Counted from the first letter of the stretch, positions 8,501 to 17,470 are shown. The stretch: 20,449 nucleotides of DNA from an uncultured Pseudomonadota bacterium (GCA_937891875.1 CALATR010000147.1:1-20449); one strand, 5' to 3'. Numbers and translations are program-made. Notes: generated by a model not told the origin, from the sequence alone.

Positions 8501-10450
8501 ACGACGCCCACCTGGACCGATCCCGAGCTCTTCCTGGCCGACCTGCAGACCAGCCTCGTCGTCGAGGAGCTGCCGGTCGCGTCCCTCGCCCAGGTGGCCC
8601 AGACGCCGCTCGACGTGGACGGCACCATCACCGGCAAGCTGGAGGTCGGTGGGTCGGTCATGCAGCCGCGGGTGGACGGGCGCCTGGCCATGGCCAACGG
8701 GCGCGCCGCCACCGTGCTCATCCAGAACACGGAGCTGATCCTCGCCAGCAGCGACAAGGGCTACGACGTCGCGCTCACCGCGGACATGGAGCAGGACCTG
8801 GGCGGCTCCCGCGCCGAGCGCATCGGCTCCATCTACGTCGACGGCACCGTGCCCCTGGTGGTCGACTTCAGCAAGGAGATGGCCGAGTGGGAGCGCGGGG
8901 ACCTGGACATCCGCGCCGCCGCCGATGTGCCCCTCGCGCTCGCGGCCGCCTACGACAGCGGCGTGCGCGAGGGGGTCGGCTACCTCCAGCTGGACGGCCA
9001 CCTGGGCGGAAGGGTGTTCGATCCTGAACCTTCGCTGACCCTGACCTCCAGCCAGGGCGCCTCGCTGACCTACCGGCCCATCGGCATCCGCTTCCGGGAC
9101 CTGGTCGTCGACGTGGCGATGAACCAGCACGTCATCCAGGTCAACACCATCTCCGCCGAGACCCGGGCCAGCCGGGTGCGCGTCGACACGGCCATCTCCG
9201 GGGTCTTCTCCGGCGCGGTCCAGGGCGGCGAGGAGGCGGTGAGCGGCCTGCGTCGGCTGTTCAGTCGCAAGAAGAAGCGCAAGGAGAAGCAGAAGTTCCA
9301 GCTGAAGGTCGGGCGCGGCAAGCTCGAGTTCGACGGCCGGGCCGCGCTCAACGAGTGGCTGGTGGAGGACCTCGACCTCAAGCTCCAGCTGGACCAGGCC
9401 CTGCTCCTGTCCACGTCCGAGCAGTACCTGCGCCTGTCGACGCTCAAGCCCCTGACCGTCTCCGGCGCCATCACCCAGCCCAAGGTGCGCGGCAGCGTGC
9501 AGGTCGACGAGGCGAACCTGTTCCTCGATCTCGCGACCGCGCTCGGCGGCTCGGCGATGGAGATCGACCCCCGGATCGTGGTCCACCGCGGCACCGAGGA
9601 GATCAGCACCGAGGTGGCCGAGGCGAGCCTCTTCGACGACGTCGACATCGAGCTGTACCTGGACCTGGGTCGGGCCACGCGCGGGCGCATGGTCATGCCG
9701 CTGGAGGCCATCCAGTGGCTCGGCGCCCAGGCCGAGGCCCTGCTCAAGGTGGACCTTCGAGCGCGACTCTCGAACGACGACGCCCTCGTGTTCCGCCAGG
9801 TGCCCTGCCGGGCGCCGGACAGGGAGGGCAAGATGAAGCCCGTGCCCGAGCGGCAGGGGGCGTGCGGGCTCTACCATCCGCAGGTGCGCGGCATCATCGA
9901 CATCGTCGACGGCGCGGCGCGGGTCTTGCGGGCGGACTTCACCCTGACCACCAGCAAGGTGAGCTTCCTGGGCAGCGAGGTCTACAACCCCAACCTCGAC
10001 ATCCACGGCGAGATGCGCACCGACGACACGACGATCACGATGGACATCGGCGGCACGGCCTACGACCCGGACGTGAAGTTCAACAGTGCCGAGAACCCGG
10101 ACCAGGTGTTCGCGATGCTCGCGCTCGGCACGTCCCTGGACGACCTGACCGCCCAGCAGGTCGCCTCGACCCTGGCGTTTGCCCTGCTGAACTCGGCGCT
10201 CACGGACGTGAACCTGCCGTCGGTGAACATCGACCCGAGCGGGCAGGTGTCGGTGGGCATCGCGCTCGGCCGCAACGCCTTCGTGGAGTTCGTCGCCGGC
10301 GGCACCCCCCGCCCGGACGAGAACGTGTTCGAGGCGGAGCTGGAGTACAGCCTGGACATGATCGCCCGCGGGCTGCTGCTGAAGGCCGGCTACGGCGCGT
10401 ACGCGATCCCGTTCTGGGGGGACGTGCTGATCGAGCGGAAGTTCGACTGA
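5570..10450 (+). CDS. tamB: TamB/DUF490 translocation and assembly module protein
   Basis: A 1626-residue inner-membrane-anchored periplasmic protein. The TamB family forms a long beta-groove linking the inner membrane to the TamA barrel and is implicated in phospholipid transport and outer-membrane protein assembly. Visible parts are an acidic, Pro/Thr-rich cytoplasmic tail (1-38), a Lys/Arg patch (about 40-49) and one membrane segment (about 53-76). A very long periplasmic region of alternating Asp/Val/Leu beta-strands follows, including AsmA-like stretches near the N-terminus. A strongly basic insert (FSRKKKRKEKQKF) lies at about 1229-1243, and a possible Cys pair at 1413 and 1432. The last ~300 residues match the DUF490 module, ending DVLIERKFD. 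The start is GTG at 5570, overlapping the tamA stop by 4 nt. The length is in the usual range for large TamB proteins. The assignment rests on architecture and the tamA neighbour. Confidence 0.93.
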   Translation: MSGEGSEDDAPSATPSGPEQAEDVVTAVTEVTEAPTEPAKKKKKGKGRRILSRLGCGGLVVVGLLGVALCGVGGWLLTPGGQDRITSEVEGLVTGFMSEGELEIGSLRTNLLSWIEVDDVALEDGSGRAVVSLRHARAELQLLDIFGGTVHITKLEAEGLDGDLQIDEDGNLDIVRMFASEPDPDAAPFEGLPVDLLFENIALTDSHVKLTGPDLNPIEVDDLSLLGTFDGSGLRFEVRDIDLDGTMVSPDPGPLRADGRVVWAGSGLEAVDLTANLRENAIVAKGHARDLWATGEAVDLTLEVTRLDLPDINGFVDAGLTGRVGGVVTAKGTLSELAVKGTLSGQGETRGNIVIDATADVNEPSWDGTVDVDGLRVDDLLAAVTDPLPVSVKAQISGSGATWPDDVVVNATILDAKTDFWDIEVTRASADVLLKEGIVELTGIDVAGPVGQIGGTGSFDAVEGDLHLELTGQQLDPSHLRKLNVPVELDGTRGTADVVVDMNAYAEEVDVVVEGTADVSPFYWTRDIRAQRVRGSYRVHVMGTDVDVDADANGFGVLAYGATVDRASSDGIRVEVREQGVQCSGGIQASDALYPLIPDSLVADLGRGVELDSGTGSWSVDVPFGEDAEIVVNVDVEAGSHRLLRYPGQTGTIHFGMLGDQAEITAKLDASSIRRLADLDLALDLNTLQFTFDTLQVAPEPRQTWTAVPGGGFRVDGLGVTDLSLDLRSAVGELDVSGTVGLEGRQDLRVEVYDLDLEAVARLLPMWIDGLEGYAGGIVTLGGTANDPDLDGEIEVADVAWTQPATDEDPAWQVVRGVGARLTLDGTADRLGVRGRGFVDGNPLADIDTSLPVTLAFDRAGFDPRGDVSADILLLSGGLTRFGELLGVPLPQDGSVQAQLVLQGTPVAPVGKLTLDASVPVQGLDGKVVLDARLDKRADGELTWRAHAKEGGQQRLSLTGSGTTEVDRVLVWALEGGTTPTWTDPELFLADLQTSLVVEELPVASLAQVAQTPLDVDGTITGKLEVGGSVMQPRVDGRLAMANGRAATVLIQNTELILASSDKGYDVALTADMEQDLGGSRAERIGSIYVDGTVPLVVDFSKEMAEWERGDLDIRAAADVPLALAAAYDSGVREGVGYLQLDGHLGGRVFDPEPSLTLTSSQGASLTYRPIGIRFRDLVVDVAMNQHVIQVNTISAETRASRVRVDTAISGVFSGAVQGGEEAVSGLRRLFSRKKKRKEKQKFQLKVGRGKLEFDGRAALNEWLVEDLDLKLQLDQALLLSTSEQYLRLSTLKPLTVSGAITQPKVRGSVQVDEANLFLDLATALGGSAMEIDPRIVVHRGTEEISTEVAEASLFDDVDIELYLDLGRATRGRMVMPLEAIQWLGAQAEALLKVDLRARLSNDDALVFRQVPCRAPDREGKMKPVPERQGACGLYHPQVRGIIDIVDGAARVLRADFTLTTSKVSFLGSEVYNPNLDIHGEMRTDDTTITMDIGGTAYDPDVKFNSAENPDQVFAMLALGTSLDDLTAQQVASTLAFALLNSALTDVNLPSVNIDPSGQVSVGIALGRNAFVEFVAGGTPRPDENVFEAELEYSLDMIARGLLLKAGYGAYAIPFWGDVLIERKFD

Positions 10451-10471
10451 GAGGCGGAGAACGGCCGGCTA

Positions 10472-10722
10472 GCGTCGCGTGGGTTCTGGGCGGGGGAGTT
10501 GAGGGGCGGTCTCTGGTCTCTGGTCTCTGGTCTCTGGGCTTGAACGCGGGAGATGGGGCGTACGGCTTCGTGCTTGCGGTGATGGGTCGCGTTGGAGTGA
10601 CACAGGAGTCGGTCTGGATCCGTGGCGGCTGGGGCGCCGTTCCATCGGGCCATCGGGATTTGCGCCTTCGATCCCCCGTTCGGAGCGGGCCCCAGAGACC
10701 AGCGACCAGAGACCGTCCCGCC
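10472..10722. repeat. Dispersed non-coding repeat with terminal inverted repeats, copy 1
   Basis: A roughly 250-bp element in the tamB-argG gap. The left arm (10472-10538) starts GCGTCGCGTGGGTTC and runs through GGGGGAGTTGAGGGGC into four perfect tandem GGTCTCT heptads (10508-10535). The right arm (10688-10722) is its inverted counterpart, reading on the minus strand GGCGGGAC followed by GGTCTCT-GGTCGCT-GGTCTCT-GGGG. The arms could fold into a long hairpin. A related element lies in inverted orientation at 15333-15740: the minus-strand sequence of 10670-10702 (CTCCGAACGGGG, then CGAAGGCGCA) recurs there. No credible ORF is present. It looks like a MITE- or BIME-like element; the family name is unknown to me. 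The remaining 10723-10790 is the argG leader, with no operator I can recognise. Confidence 0.8.
10508..10535 (+). repeat. Four tandem GGTCTCT heptads
   Basis: Four exact head-to-tail copies of the 7-mer GGTCTCT in the left arm of the dispersed element. The other arms of the family carry three copies with single-base variants (GGTCGCT, AGTCCCT, GGTCCCT). The heptad is therefore the variable-number core of the repeat. Confidence 0.85.
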
Positions 10723-10790
10723 ACGGTCAGCTGAGACCGCACTGGCACTGCCGTCGTGCTACACGCCTCCGCCACGCATCTGGAGCCGTC

Positions 10791-12002
10791 ATGAAGATCG
10801 TCTGCGCGTACTCCGGGGGTCTCGACACCTCCGTCATGGTCCACTGGCTGAAGGAGCGGTACGACGCCGAGATCATCACCTACACCGGGGATCTCGGGCA
10901 GGGTGATGACCTGGACGCCATCCGGGCCAAGGCCCTGCGCACCGGCGCCGTCCGGGCGGTGGTGGACGACCTGCGTGAGCGCTTCGTCGACGAGTTCATC
11001 TTCCCGGCGCTGAAGGCCAACGCGCTCTACGAGGGCACCTACCCCCTGCACACCGCACTCGGCCGCCCGCTGCTGGCCGCGCGCCTGTGCGAGGTCGCGG
11101 TCGAGTTCGGCGCGGACGCCATCGCCCATGGCTGCACCGGCAAGGGCAACGACCAGGTCCGCTTCGAGGTCGCCGCCCAGTGCCTGGCCCCGCACCTCGG
11201 CGTGATCGCCCCGCTGCGCGAGTGGGACCTCACCACCCGTGAGCTGGAGATCGAGTACGCCGTCGAGCGCGGCATCGAGATCCCGGTCACCCTCGAGAAG
11301 CCCTACTCGATCGACGAGAACATCTGGGGCTGCGCCATCGAGTGCGGAGAGATGGAGGATCTCTGGGCGGAACCGCCCGAGGACGCCTGGCGCATGACCA
11401 AGGATCCGCGCACGGTGAAGCTGCCGTCCCGCGAGATCATCATCGGCTTCGAGCAGGGCATCCCGGTCAGTCTCGACGGTGAGATGCTGCCGCCGGTGCT
11501 GCTGCTGGAGAAGCTGAACCAGATCGCCGGCGACTACGGCATCGGTCGCATGGACATGGTCGAGAACCGCGTCGTGGGCCTGAAGAGCCGCGAGGTCTAC
11601 GAGGGCCCGGCGGCGGTGATCCTGGTCGCCGCCCACGTGGAGCTGGAGCGCGTCGTGCTCGACCGCCCGACCTCCACCTACAAGCGCCGCATCGCCGACG
11701 ACTTCGCCAACCTCATCTACGACGGACTGTGGTTCGGGCCCCTGCGCCACGCGCTCCAGGCCTTCGTCGACGAGACCCAGAAGCACGTCACCGGCGAGGT
11801 CCGCATCCGCCTGTCCGCAGGCCGCTACATCGTGACCGGCCGCCGCAGCCCCTACAGCCTCTACGACGACGGCCTCGCCACCTACAGCCACGGCGACACC
11901 TTCGACCGTGAGGCGGCGGCGGGCTTCCTCAAGCTCTACGGGCTGTCGTACCGGACCTGGGGCGGGCTGCAGCGCAAGGTCGGCGAGCACCCGAGCGAGT
12001 GA
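10791..12002 (+). CDS. argG: Argininosuccinate synthase
   Basis: Condenses citrulline and aspartate with ATP to argininosuccinate, AMP and PPi, the penultimate step of arginine synthesis in the cytoplasm. The length is 403 residues, normal for the family. The PP-loop is intact (YSGGLDTS, 7-14), and the citrulline/aspartate-binding segment AHGCTGKGND lies at 112-121, followed by QVRFE. The start is ATG with GGAG 5 nt upstream. The stop overlaps the GTG of the following membrane-protein gene (GTGA), so the two are probably co-translated. argH, the next enzyme of the pathway, lies 1.9 kb downstream on the same strand, with two membrane-protein genes in between. No ArgR box was recognised in the leader. 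Confidence 0.97.
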   Translation: MKIVCAYSGGLDTSVMVHWLKERYDAEIITYTGDLGQGDDLDAIRAKALRTGAVRAVVDDLRERFVDEFIFPALKANALYEGTYPLHTALGRPLLAARLCEVAVEFGADAIAHGCTGKGNDQVRFEVAAQCLAPHLGVIAPLREWDLTTRELEIEYAVERGIEIPVTLEKPYSIDENIWGCAIECGEMEDLWAEPPEDAWRMTKDPRTVKLPSREIIIGFEQGIPVSLDGEMLPPVLLLEKLNQIAGDYGIGRMDMVENRVVGLKSREVYEGPAAVILVAAHVELERVVLDRPTSTYKRRIADDFANLIYDGLWFGPLRHALQAFVDETQKHVTGEVRIRLSAGRYIVTGRRSPYSLYDDGLATYSHGDTFDREAAAGFLKLYGLSYRTWGGLQRKVGEHPSE

Positions 12003-12904
12003 GCGGCGGCCGGCCGGCCGGCGGGACCTGGGCTGCCTTCGGTGTGGTGGCGCTGTGGATCGTGCTCTGGTCGGTCTGGGCTCTCGAGCAGCGCGAGGTC
12101 CTGCTGCTCGTGGACATCGGCGAGCTCAGCCTGCTCGAGGCGATCGCCTGGCCGGCGGTGTTCCAGGGCAGCGTCACCATGGGCCTGTCGTTGGGAATGC
12201 GCGTTGGACTTGCGTTTTCCGGCGTGGTGTGGATCTGGGTCGGCCGGCCCCGCGACGTCGCTCGCGGGGTGATCCTCGGCGCAGGGGTCCTGCCGGCGGC
12301 CATCGCGTTCGCGTCCGTGTCGCTCGTCTCGGCGATGTTTCTGATCAACCTGGGCGCCGGGCGGCTGCCCGACGTCGCGTTGCGGTGGTTCGTCGGCGTG
12401 CCGTGGCGCTTCGGTCGCATCACCCTGGCGGCTGGTGCGTTCAGCGCGGCCGTCGTCCTGGTTCATCTGTGCATGGCCGCCGCCCCGGGCACGGCCGGCC
12501 GGGTGCGCCTGGGCGTCGGTCGGGTGGTGCTCGCCCTGGCGCCGGTAGCGGCCGCGGTGGTCGGCGCGGTCGGCGTCATCGGCGCGCTCGCCTACCCCCT
12601 CGGGCCGCTGAGCCAGCTGGCGATCGCGTGCATGGCGCTGCTGCTGGCTGGCGTCGTGGCCATGGTTCTGCCGGAGCGCGCCGGCCGGGCGATCCTCGTC
12701 GGCGCGACCCTGCTGGCGCTGGGCTCGCCAGTCGTGCTCGAGCTCGCCACGGTCGGGGTCCACGACCTCCCCGACGCGCTCTCCTTCGTGTGGGATCTCG
12801 ACCTCTACTTCCTGATCGCCTTGCTCGGTGCCTGGATCCTCGCCGACGTCATCTGGGAGCGCCGGGTCGCGGTGGCCGAAGTGCCGGTCAGCCCGCCATC
12901 ATGA
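11999..12904 (+). CDS. Polytopic membrane protein of unknown function
   Basis: A 301-residue protein with about seven or eight predicted membrane segments (roughly 12-29, 67-82, 90-118, 141-161, 172-199, 205-223, 230-250 and 268-285). The loops are short, with few charged residues except around Arg83-Arg89 and the C-terminal ERR. I recognise no family motif. The GTG start overlaps the argG stop by 4 nt, the usual sign of translational coupling, although the Shine-Dalgarno match is weak and a start a few codons later is possible. The 3' end overlaps the convergent membrane-protein gene by 17 bp. Position suggests an argG-linked transporter or integral accessory protein, but this is a guess from neighbourhood only. 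Confidence 0.72.
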   Translation: MSGGRPAGGTWAAFGVVALWIVLWSVWALEQREVLLLVDIGELSLLEAIAWPAVFQGSVTMGLSLGMRVGLAFSGVVWIWVGRPRDVARGVILGAGVLPAAIAFASVSLVSAMFLINLGAGRLPDVALRWFVGVPWRFGRITLAAGAFSAAVVLVHLCMAAAPGTAGRVRLGVGRVVLALAPVAAAVVGAVGVIGALAYPLGPLSQLAIACMALLLAGVVAMVLPERAGRAILVGATLLALGSPVVLELATVGVHDLPDALSFVWDLDLYFLIALLGAWILADVIWERRVAVAEVPVSPPS

Positions 12905-13862
12905 TCTGGAACGGCAGCACCGACAGGGTGGCCATGGCGAACCAGGCGACCACGGTGACGACGAAGAGTAGCGTCGCCAGGACCAGCCCGACGGCGCTGC
13001 TGGTCTGCAGGTTGCGAAGACCGGGGATGCAAGCGCCGATTCCGGCGAACAGCGGGACCAGGGCCAGGCTGCCGCCGATCCAGGTCGCGTAGGCCGCGAT
13101 GGAGATCCCGCCGGCCAGCAGGGTCTGCTTCATGTCGGAAGCCGCGGTGGCGACCGCCTGAAAGGCCTCGATCATGCCCAGCAGCTGCCAGGCGCCGCCG
13201 GCCAGGGTGAGGGCGAGGAAGCCGGACACGCCCACGAACACCCGCAGCGCCGCCATGCGCCCGCGGTGCTCGACGTCCTCCTTGTCGATGCGGATGGCCG
13301 AGAACAGGACCGCGAGGCCGGTGACCACGGCCAGCAGCGCGCAGACCGGCAGGGCGGGGCCGACGTCGCGCAGGTTGCCGATCCCCACGGTCAGCGCGAT
13401 CGCGCCAGCGGCGATCAGCCAGCCGACGAAGCCGCCCAGCACGGACCCACCGACGCCGAGCAGGTCGATCTTGCCCTCGGGACCGGGGCGGATGGGCGCG
13501 GGCAGGGCGCCAGCGAGCCCGATGAGCAGGAAGGCGCCGCTGGCGAGGGTGGCGGCCAGCCAGCCGGAGAGCAGGATCGCCGCGGTGTTCTGCGCCACCA
13601 GCATCTGCGCCTCTCCCGGAGGCGCCGAGCGGGCCTCGGACACCTGGTACACGCCCCAGGCGCCGATGCCGACCGCGACGAGCAGCGTGAGCACAGGCAG
13701 CGCCCAGGCCAGGCTCGCGGGGACCTTCTTCGAGCGGGCAAAGCCCGTGATCAGCGGCAGGATCGGGGCGAGGAACGCCGAGATCAAGCCCGCGGCGAGC
13801 ACGAGCCAGGTCCAGGGTCCGTGCTCGAACACGGCGATGGACAGCAGGTCCAGCATCCTCAT
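12888..13862 (-). CDS. Polytopic membrane protein of unknown function
   Basis: A 324-residue protein with about eight predicted membrane segments and a short charged loop in the middle (RIDKEDVEHRGR). The first segment begins near PWTWLVLAAGL, and the last ends just before the C-terminal PFQIMMAG. No known family was recognised. The frame is open further upstream to a GTG at 13910, but GGAGG 4 nt before the ATG at 13862 makes this the better start. It is divergent from argH, with 86 bp between starts, and its stop lies inside the 3' end of the opposing membrane-protein gene. Both membrane genes sit between argG and argH. No ion-channel, MotA/TolQ or transporter signature is clear. Confidence 0.72.
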   Translation of the reverse strand: MRMLDLLSIAVFEHGPWTWLVLAAGLISAFLAPILPLITGFARSKKVPASLAWALPVLTLLVAVGIGAWGVYQVSEARSAPPGEAQMLVAQNTAAILLSGWLAATLASGAFLLIGLAGALPAPIRPGPEGKIDLLGVGGSVLGGFVGWLIAAGAIALTVGIGNLRDVGPALPVCALLAVVTGLAVLFSAIRIDKEDVEHRGRMAALRVFVGVSGFLALTLAGGAWQLLGMIEAFQAVATAASDMKQTLLAGGISIAAYATWIGGSLALVPLFAGIGACIPGLRNLQTSSAVGLVLATLLFVVTVVAWFAMATLSVLPFQIMMAG

Positions 13863-13866
13863 CGGG

Positions 13867-13871
13867 CCTCC
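13867..13871 (-). promoter_or_regulatory. Shine-Dalgarno site deciding the membrane-protein start
   Basis: GGAGG on the minus strand lies 4 nt before the ATG at 13862. It favours this start over the upstream GTG at 13910, which would extend the protein by 16 non-hydrophobic residues into the argH upstream region. Confidence 0.6.
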
Positions 13872-13948
13872 CGTGCAGCCCGGGGCAGCGGGCGCGCGTC
13901 CGGTTACCACGCGGGCCGGTCGGAACGGAAGCGACCCAGGAGGCAGGC

Positions 13949-15332
<1,384 letters not shown>

Positions 15333-15343
<11 letters not shown>

Positions 15344-15740
15344 CGGGGACTCGCGGTGCGGTTCAGGAGTTCGTCTGGCGCGGCGCCGCGTGGGTGCGAT
15401 CGGGGGAGTGGAGGGGCGGTCTCTAGTCCCTGGTCTCTGGGGCCCTCTCCGAACGGGGCGGCGAAGGCGCAGAAACCGAAGCTCCGTTCAGCCCCTCCCG
15501 ACCGGACCCGGTCCCTACGCGCTCGCCTTGTTCCCGCTGTTGCGGATCAGTGAGCCAGTGTCGGAGCACCGCCGACCCGTGCCAGAAGCCCCCGCGCGCA
15601 GCAGGCCCCAGGGACCAGCGACCAGGGACCGTCCCTCCACTCCCCTGCTTGAAGCTACGCGACTTCCCGTCAGACCGACCTCGGCCCGCCACTCCCTCGC
15701 CCGAAGCAACGCGACTTCCCGTCAGACCGACCTCGGCCGC
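15333..15740. repeat. Dispersed non-coding repeat with terminal inverted repeats, copy 2
   Basis: This element fills the whole gap between argH and the convergent 194-residue gene. Its outermost arms are inverted: GGTCTGACGGGGACTCGCG at 15337-15355 corresponds to CGCGACTTCCCGTCAGACC near 15659-15677, and again in a second tandem copy. Inner arms carry GGGGGAGTGGAGGGGC followed by GGTCTCT-AGTCCCT-GGTCTCT-GGGGCC (15401-15444), and the mirror GGCCCCAGGGACCAGC and on at 15604-15644. The segment 15439-15472 matches the reverse complement of copy 1 at 29 of 33 positions that I aligned by eye. The two copies are therefore homologous and inverted with respect to each other, flanking argG-argH. No coding frame is credible. 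Confidence 0.8.
15637..15740 (+). repeat. Tandem duplication of a 52-bp unit
   Basis: Two adjacent 52-bp copies (15637-15688 and 15689-15740). Each starts CCACTCCC and contains CGCGACTTCCCGTCAGACCG. The 36-bp core (from GAAGC at 15651 and 15703) differs at one position. The unit is the outer arm of the dispersed element. The second copy reaches the stop codon of the convergent gene (15740-15742). Confidence 0.85.
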
Positions 15741-16324
15741 TACTCCTCGCCGGAGTCGCCCGCCTCGCCGTCCTCCAGCTCGCTGATCGGCACGAAGCTG
15801 TACTCCGTCTCCAGCGCCACCTGGTTCCCCGGCTTCCAGTTGCCGTCCAGGACCTCCGTCGCGACCCACAGCAAGAAGAAGATCTTGACCGCTTCCGCGT
15901 CGTCCAGCTGGGCCTCTTCCTCTTCCGGCTCGCGCTCGAACAGGGAGTAGATCGCCTCGTCCAGGATGTGCGGCTGGGCGCGGCCCTCGATGGCGCGGAC
16001 CCGGTCGGCGAAGCCCTCGTCGTAGGGGAGGAGCGAGCCTGCGGACGCGCCGACGCGCTTCTCGGCCTCGCGGACCTGCTCCCAGGTCGCCTTGCGCAGG
16101 CGACCGCCCGCCAGGTCGAACATCCGGGCGACCACGCCAAACAGGTAGACCGTGACGCCGCCGCTGGGGCCGGTCAGGTTCTCGGCGTTCTCCTCCAGCC
16201 ACTTCGTCAGCCGACGGTGGTCGCGGAGCAGGCGCTGCAGGGATGCCTGATCGGTGAGGGCGTTGTCGCCGATCTCGACGGACCGGGCGTGGACCCACTC
16301 GCGGGGCAGGTAGGCGTTGGGCAT
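15740..16324 (-). CDS. Hypothetical protein, 194 residues
   Basis: I do not recognise this family. It is a soluble, mainly helical protein with no signal peptide and no clear membrane segment, although VTVYLFGVVARMF and VKIFFLLWVATEVL are hydrophobic patches. Notable features are charged helices (LLRDHRRLTKWLEENAENL), a Glu-rich stretch (EREPEEEEAQLDD) and an acidic C-terminus ending EDGEAGDSGEE. The start is ATG, with GGAGG 5 nt upstream. The gene follows the retropepsin-like gene after 42 bp on the same strand, so the two are probably cotranscribed. The stop codon abuts the repeat element, whose outer unit may have trimmed or extended the C-terminus. Function is unknown. Confidence 0.72.
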   Translation of the reverse strand: MPNAYLPREWVHARSVEIGDNALTDQASLQRLLRDHRRLTKWLEENAENLTGPSGGVTVYLFGVVARMFDLAGGRLRKATWEQVREAEKRVGASAGSLLPYDEGFADRVRAIEGRAQPHILDEAIYSLFEREPEEEEAQLDDAEAVKIFFLLWVATEVLDGNWKPGNQVALETEYSFVPISELEDGEAGDSGEE

Positions 16325-16366
16325 GGCTCCTCCAAGGGGCGGGCCCGTATCGCCTTGGTCGTCGGG

Positions 16367-17470
16367 CTACCAGCCCGCGGAGTGCAGCCCCACCTGGTAG
16401 CGCTCGCAGGGCTCGTGCTCGGGCAGGCGCCGGGATGCGGTGCCGGTCTCGCCGGCGGGCACGGGGCCGAGGTCGACCAGCCAGGTCTCGTCGCGGCAGT
16501 GGATGGACGCCTGGGCGGCCTGCACGGCGCGGTTGGCCCGGTTCTCCAGGCGCGCCTCGACCGAGACCTGCGTTGGAAGGCGGGTGATCGTCGCGCCGAC
16601 GTCCACGAAGGGCTTGACGTCGAGGTGGCGGCTGTAGTCGTTGCGGCGACTGAACACGACCTCGCGTCGGTCGGCGTCGATGGTCAGGTTGAAGCCGCCG
16701 GTCACGTTCAGGCCCAGCAGGCCGACGGTGTCCTCGCCCGCGCACTCGTCGCAGGTGGCGACGGCGACGCCGTCCATCGGCAGGTCACCCAGCCACACCC
16801 GGTCCAGCAGCACGATGCGGGCCTCGCGCTCCCCGTTGGCCGTGTGCAGGGTGATGGTCGGGTCGTCCTTGGACGGCTCGATGCCCAGCTCGGACAGCAG
16901 CGAGGTCGGCAGGGTCGTGTAGGTGGCGCCGGTGTCCAGCAGGAACTGCAGCTCGCGGGTGTCGGTGCCCTGCTCGATGGCGATCTCGACCGAGAGGCGG
17001 CGTCCGTCACCCTCGTACGGCAGGGCGATCTGGTGGTCGCGCAGGGGCTCCTTGGGCTCGGGAACCGACTGCACGACCAGGGTCTCGGCGACCGGTGCCT
17101 CGGGCTCGGCCAGGGTCGGCTCGTCGGGCATGACGCCGGCGACGGCCTGGGCGTAGGGGGCGACGTCCTCGCTGCCCAGCGACAGACCGGTCACGAGCGC
17201 GCGGGCCCGCTCACCGGGAAAGTAGACCGGCAACGCCAGGAAGATGCCGGCGGACCACAGGGCAGCGGCCAGGCCGAGCACCTCGACCTTGTACTCGCGG
17301 GAGAGCATGCCGATGACGACGGGGGGCACGAGCACGAGCCCGACCGCGGTCGCGGCGGCGGCGAGCGGAGCGGCCTCGCGGTGGATGCCCAGACCGGCCA
17401 GGGTCGCGAGCACCACGACGGCACACAGCAGCCCGATCCCGACGGCCAGCACTCGCACCAGGGTCTTCAC
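16367..17470 (-). CDS. Membrane-anchored retropepsin-like aspartic protease
   Basis: A 367-residue protein with three N-terminal membrane segments (about 5-28, 38-56 and 64-84), a Pro/Glu-rich linker (about 114-145) and a single retropepsin-like domain (about 148-276). The catalytic motif is FLLDTGATYTTLP, with Asp179-Thr-Gly-Ala. HTANGE (209-214) corresponds to the flap region, and the paired hydrophobic-Gly motif VGLLGLN is followed by FNLTIDADRREVVF. Single-domain retropepsins act as dimers, so two chains would be needed. Cys240 and Cys243 form a C-x-x-C next to the Gly motif. A beta-rich ~90-residue C-terminal region follows, with two further Cys residues. The start is GTG, with GGAGG 8 nt upstream. 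It resembles the bacterial clan AA DTGA proteins; substrates are unknown. The protease domain is probably periplasmic, but membrane topology is not settled by the sequence. Confidence 0.83.
   Translation of the reverse strand: MKTLVRVLAVGIGLLCAVVVLATLAGLGIHREAAPLAAAATAVGLVLVPPVVIGMLSREYKVEVLGLAAALWSAGIFLALPVYFPGERARALVTGLSLGSEDVAPYAQAVAGVMPDEPTLAEPEAPVAETLVVQSVPEPKEPLRDHQIALPYEGDGRRLSVEIAIEQGTDTRELQFLLDTGATYTTLPTSLLSELGIEPSKDDPTITLHTANGEREARIVLLDRVWLGDLPMDGVAVATCDECAGEDTVGLLGLNVTGGFNLTIDADRREVVFSRRNDYSRHLDVKPFVDVGATITRLPTQVSVEARLENRANRAVQAAQASIHCRDETWLVDLGPVPAGETGTASRRLPEHEPCERYQVGLHSAGW

Noticed and set aside
5453..10006. Long open frame (1517 codons) on the minus strand opposite tamB
   Set aside because: It is antisense to a clear TamB gene. 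Its translation is low-complexity His/Val/Asp/Gly/Gln-rich without domains, the usual artefact of GC-rich codon bias.
10508..10535. GGTCTCT repeats as a CRISPR array
   Set aside because: The units are contiguous 7-mers with no spacers, and no cas gene lies nearby.
10743..10760. Sigma-54-like promoter before argG (TGGCAC with a downstream TGC)
   Set aside because: The -12 GC pair is about 2 nt too far from the -24 GG, and sigma-54 promoters need exact spacing.
15423..16745. Minus-strand open frame of 440 codons across the repeat element
   Set aside because: It crosses two genes in another frame and the repeat arms. Its Arg/Gly/Pro-rich translation is a shadow.
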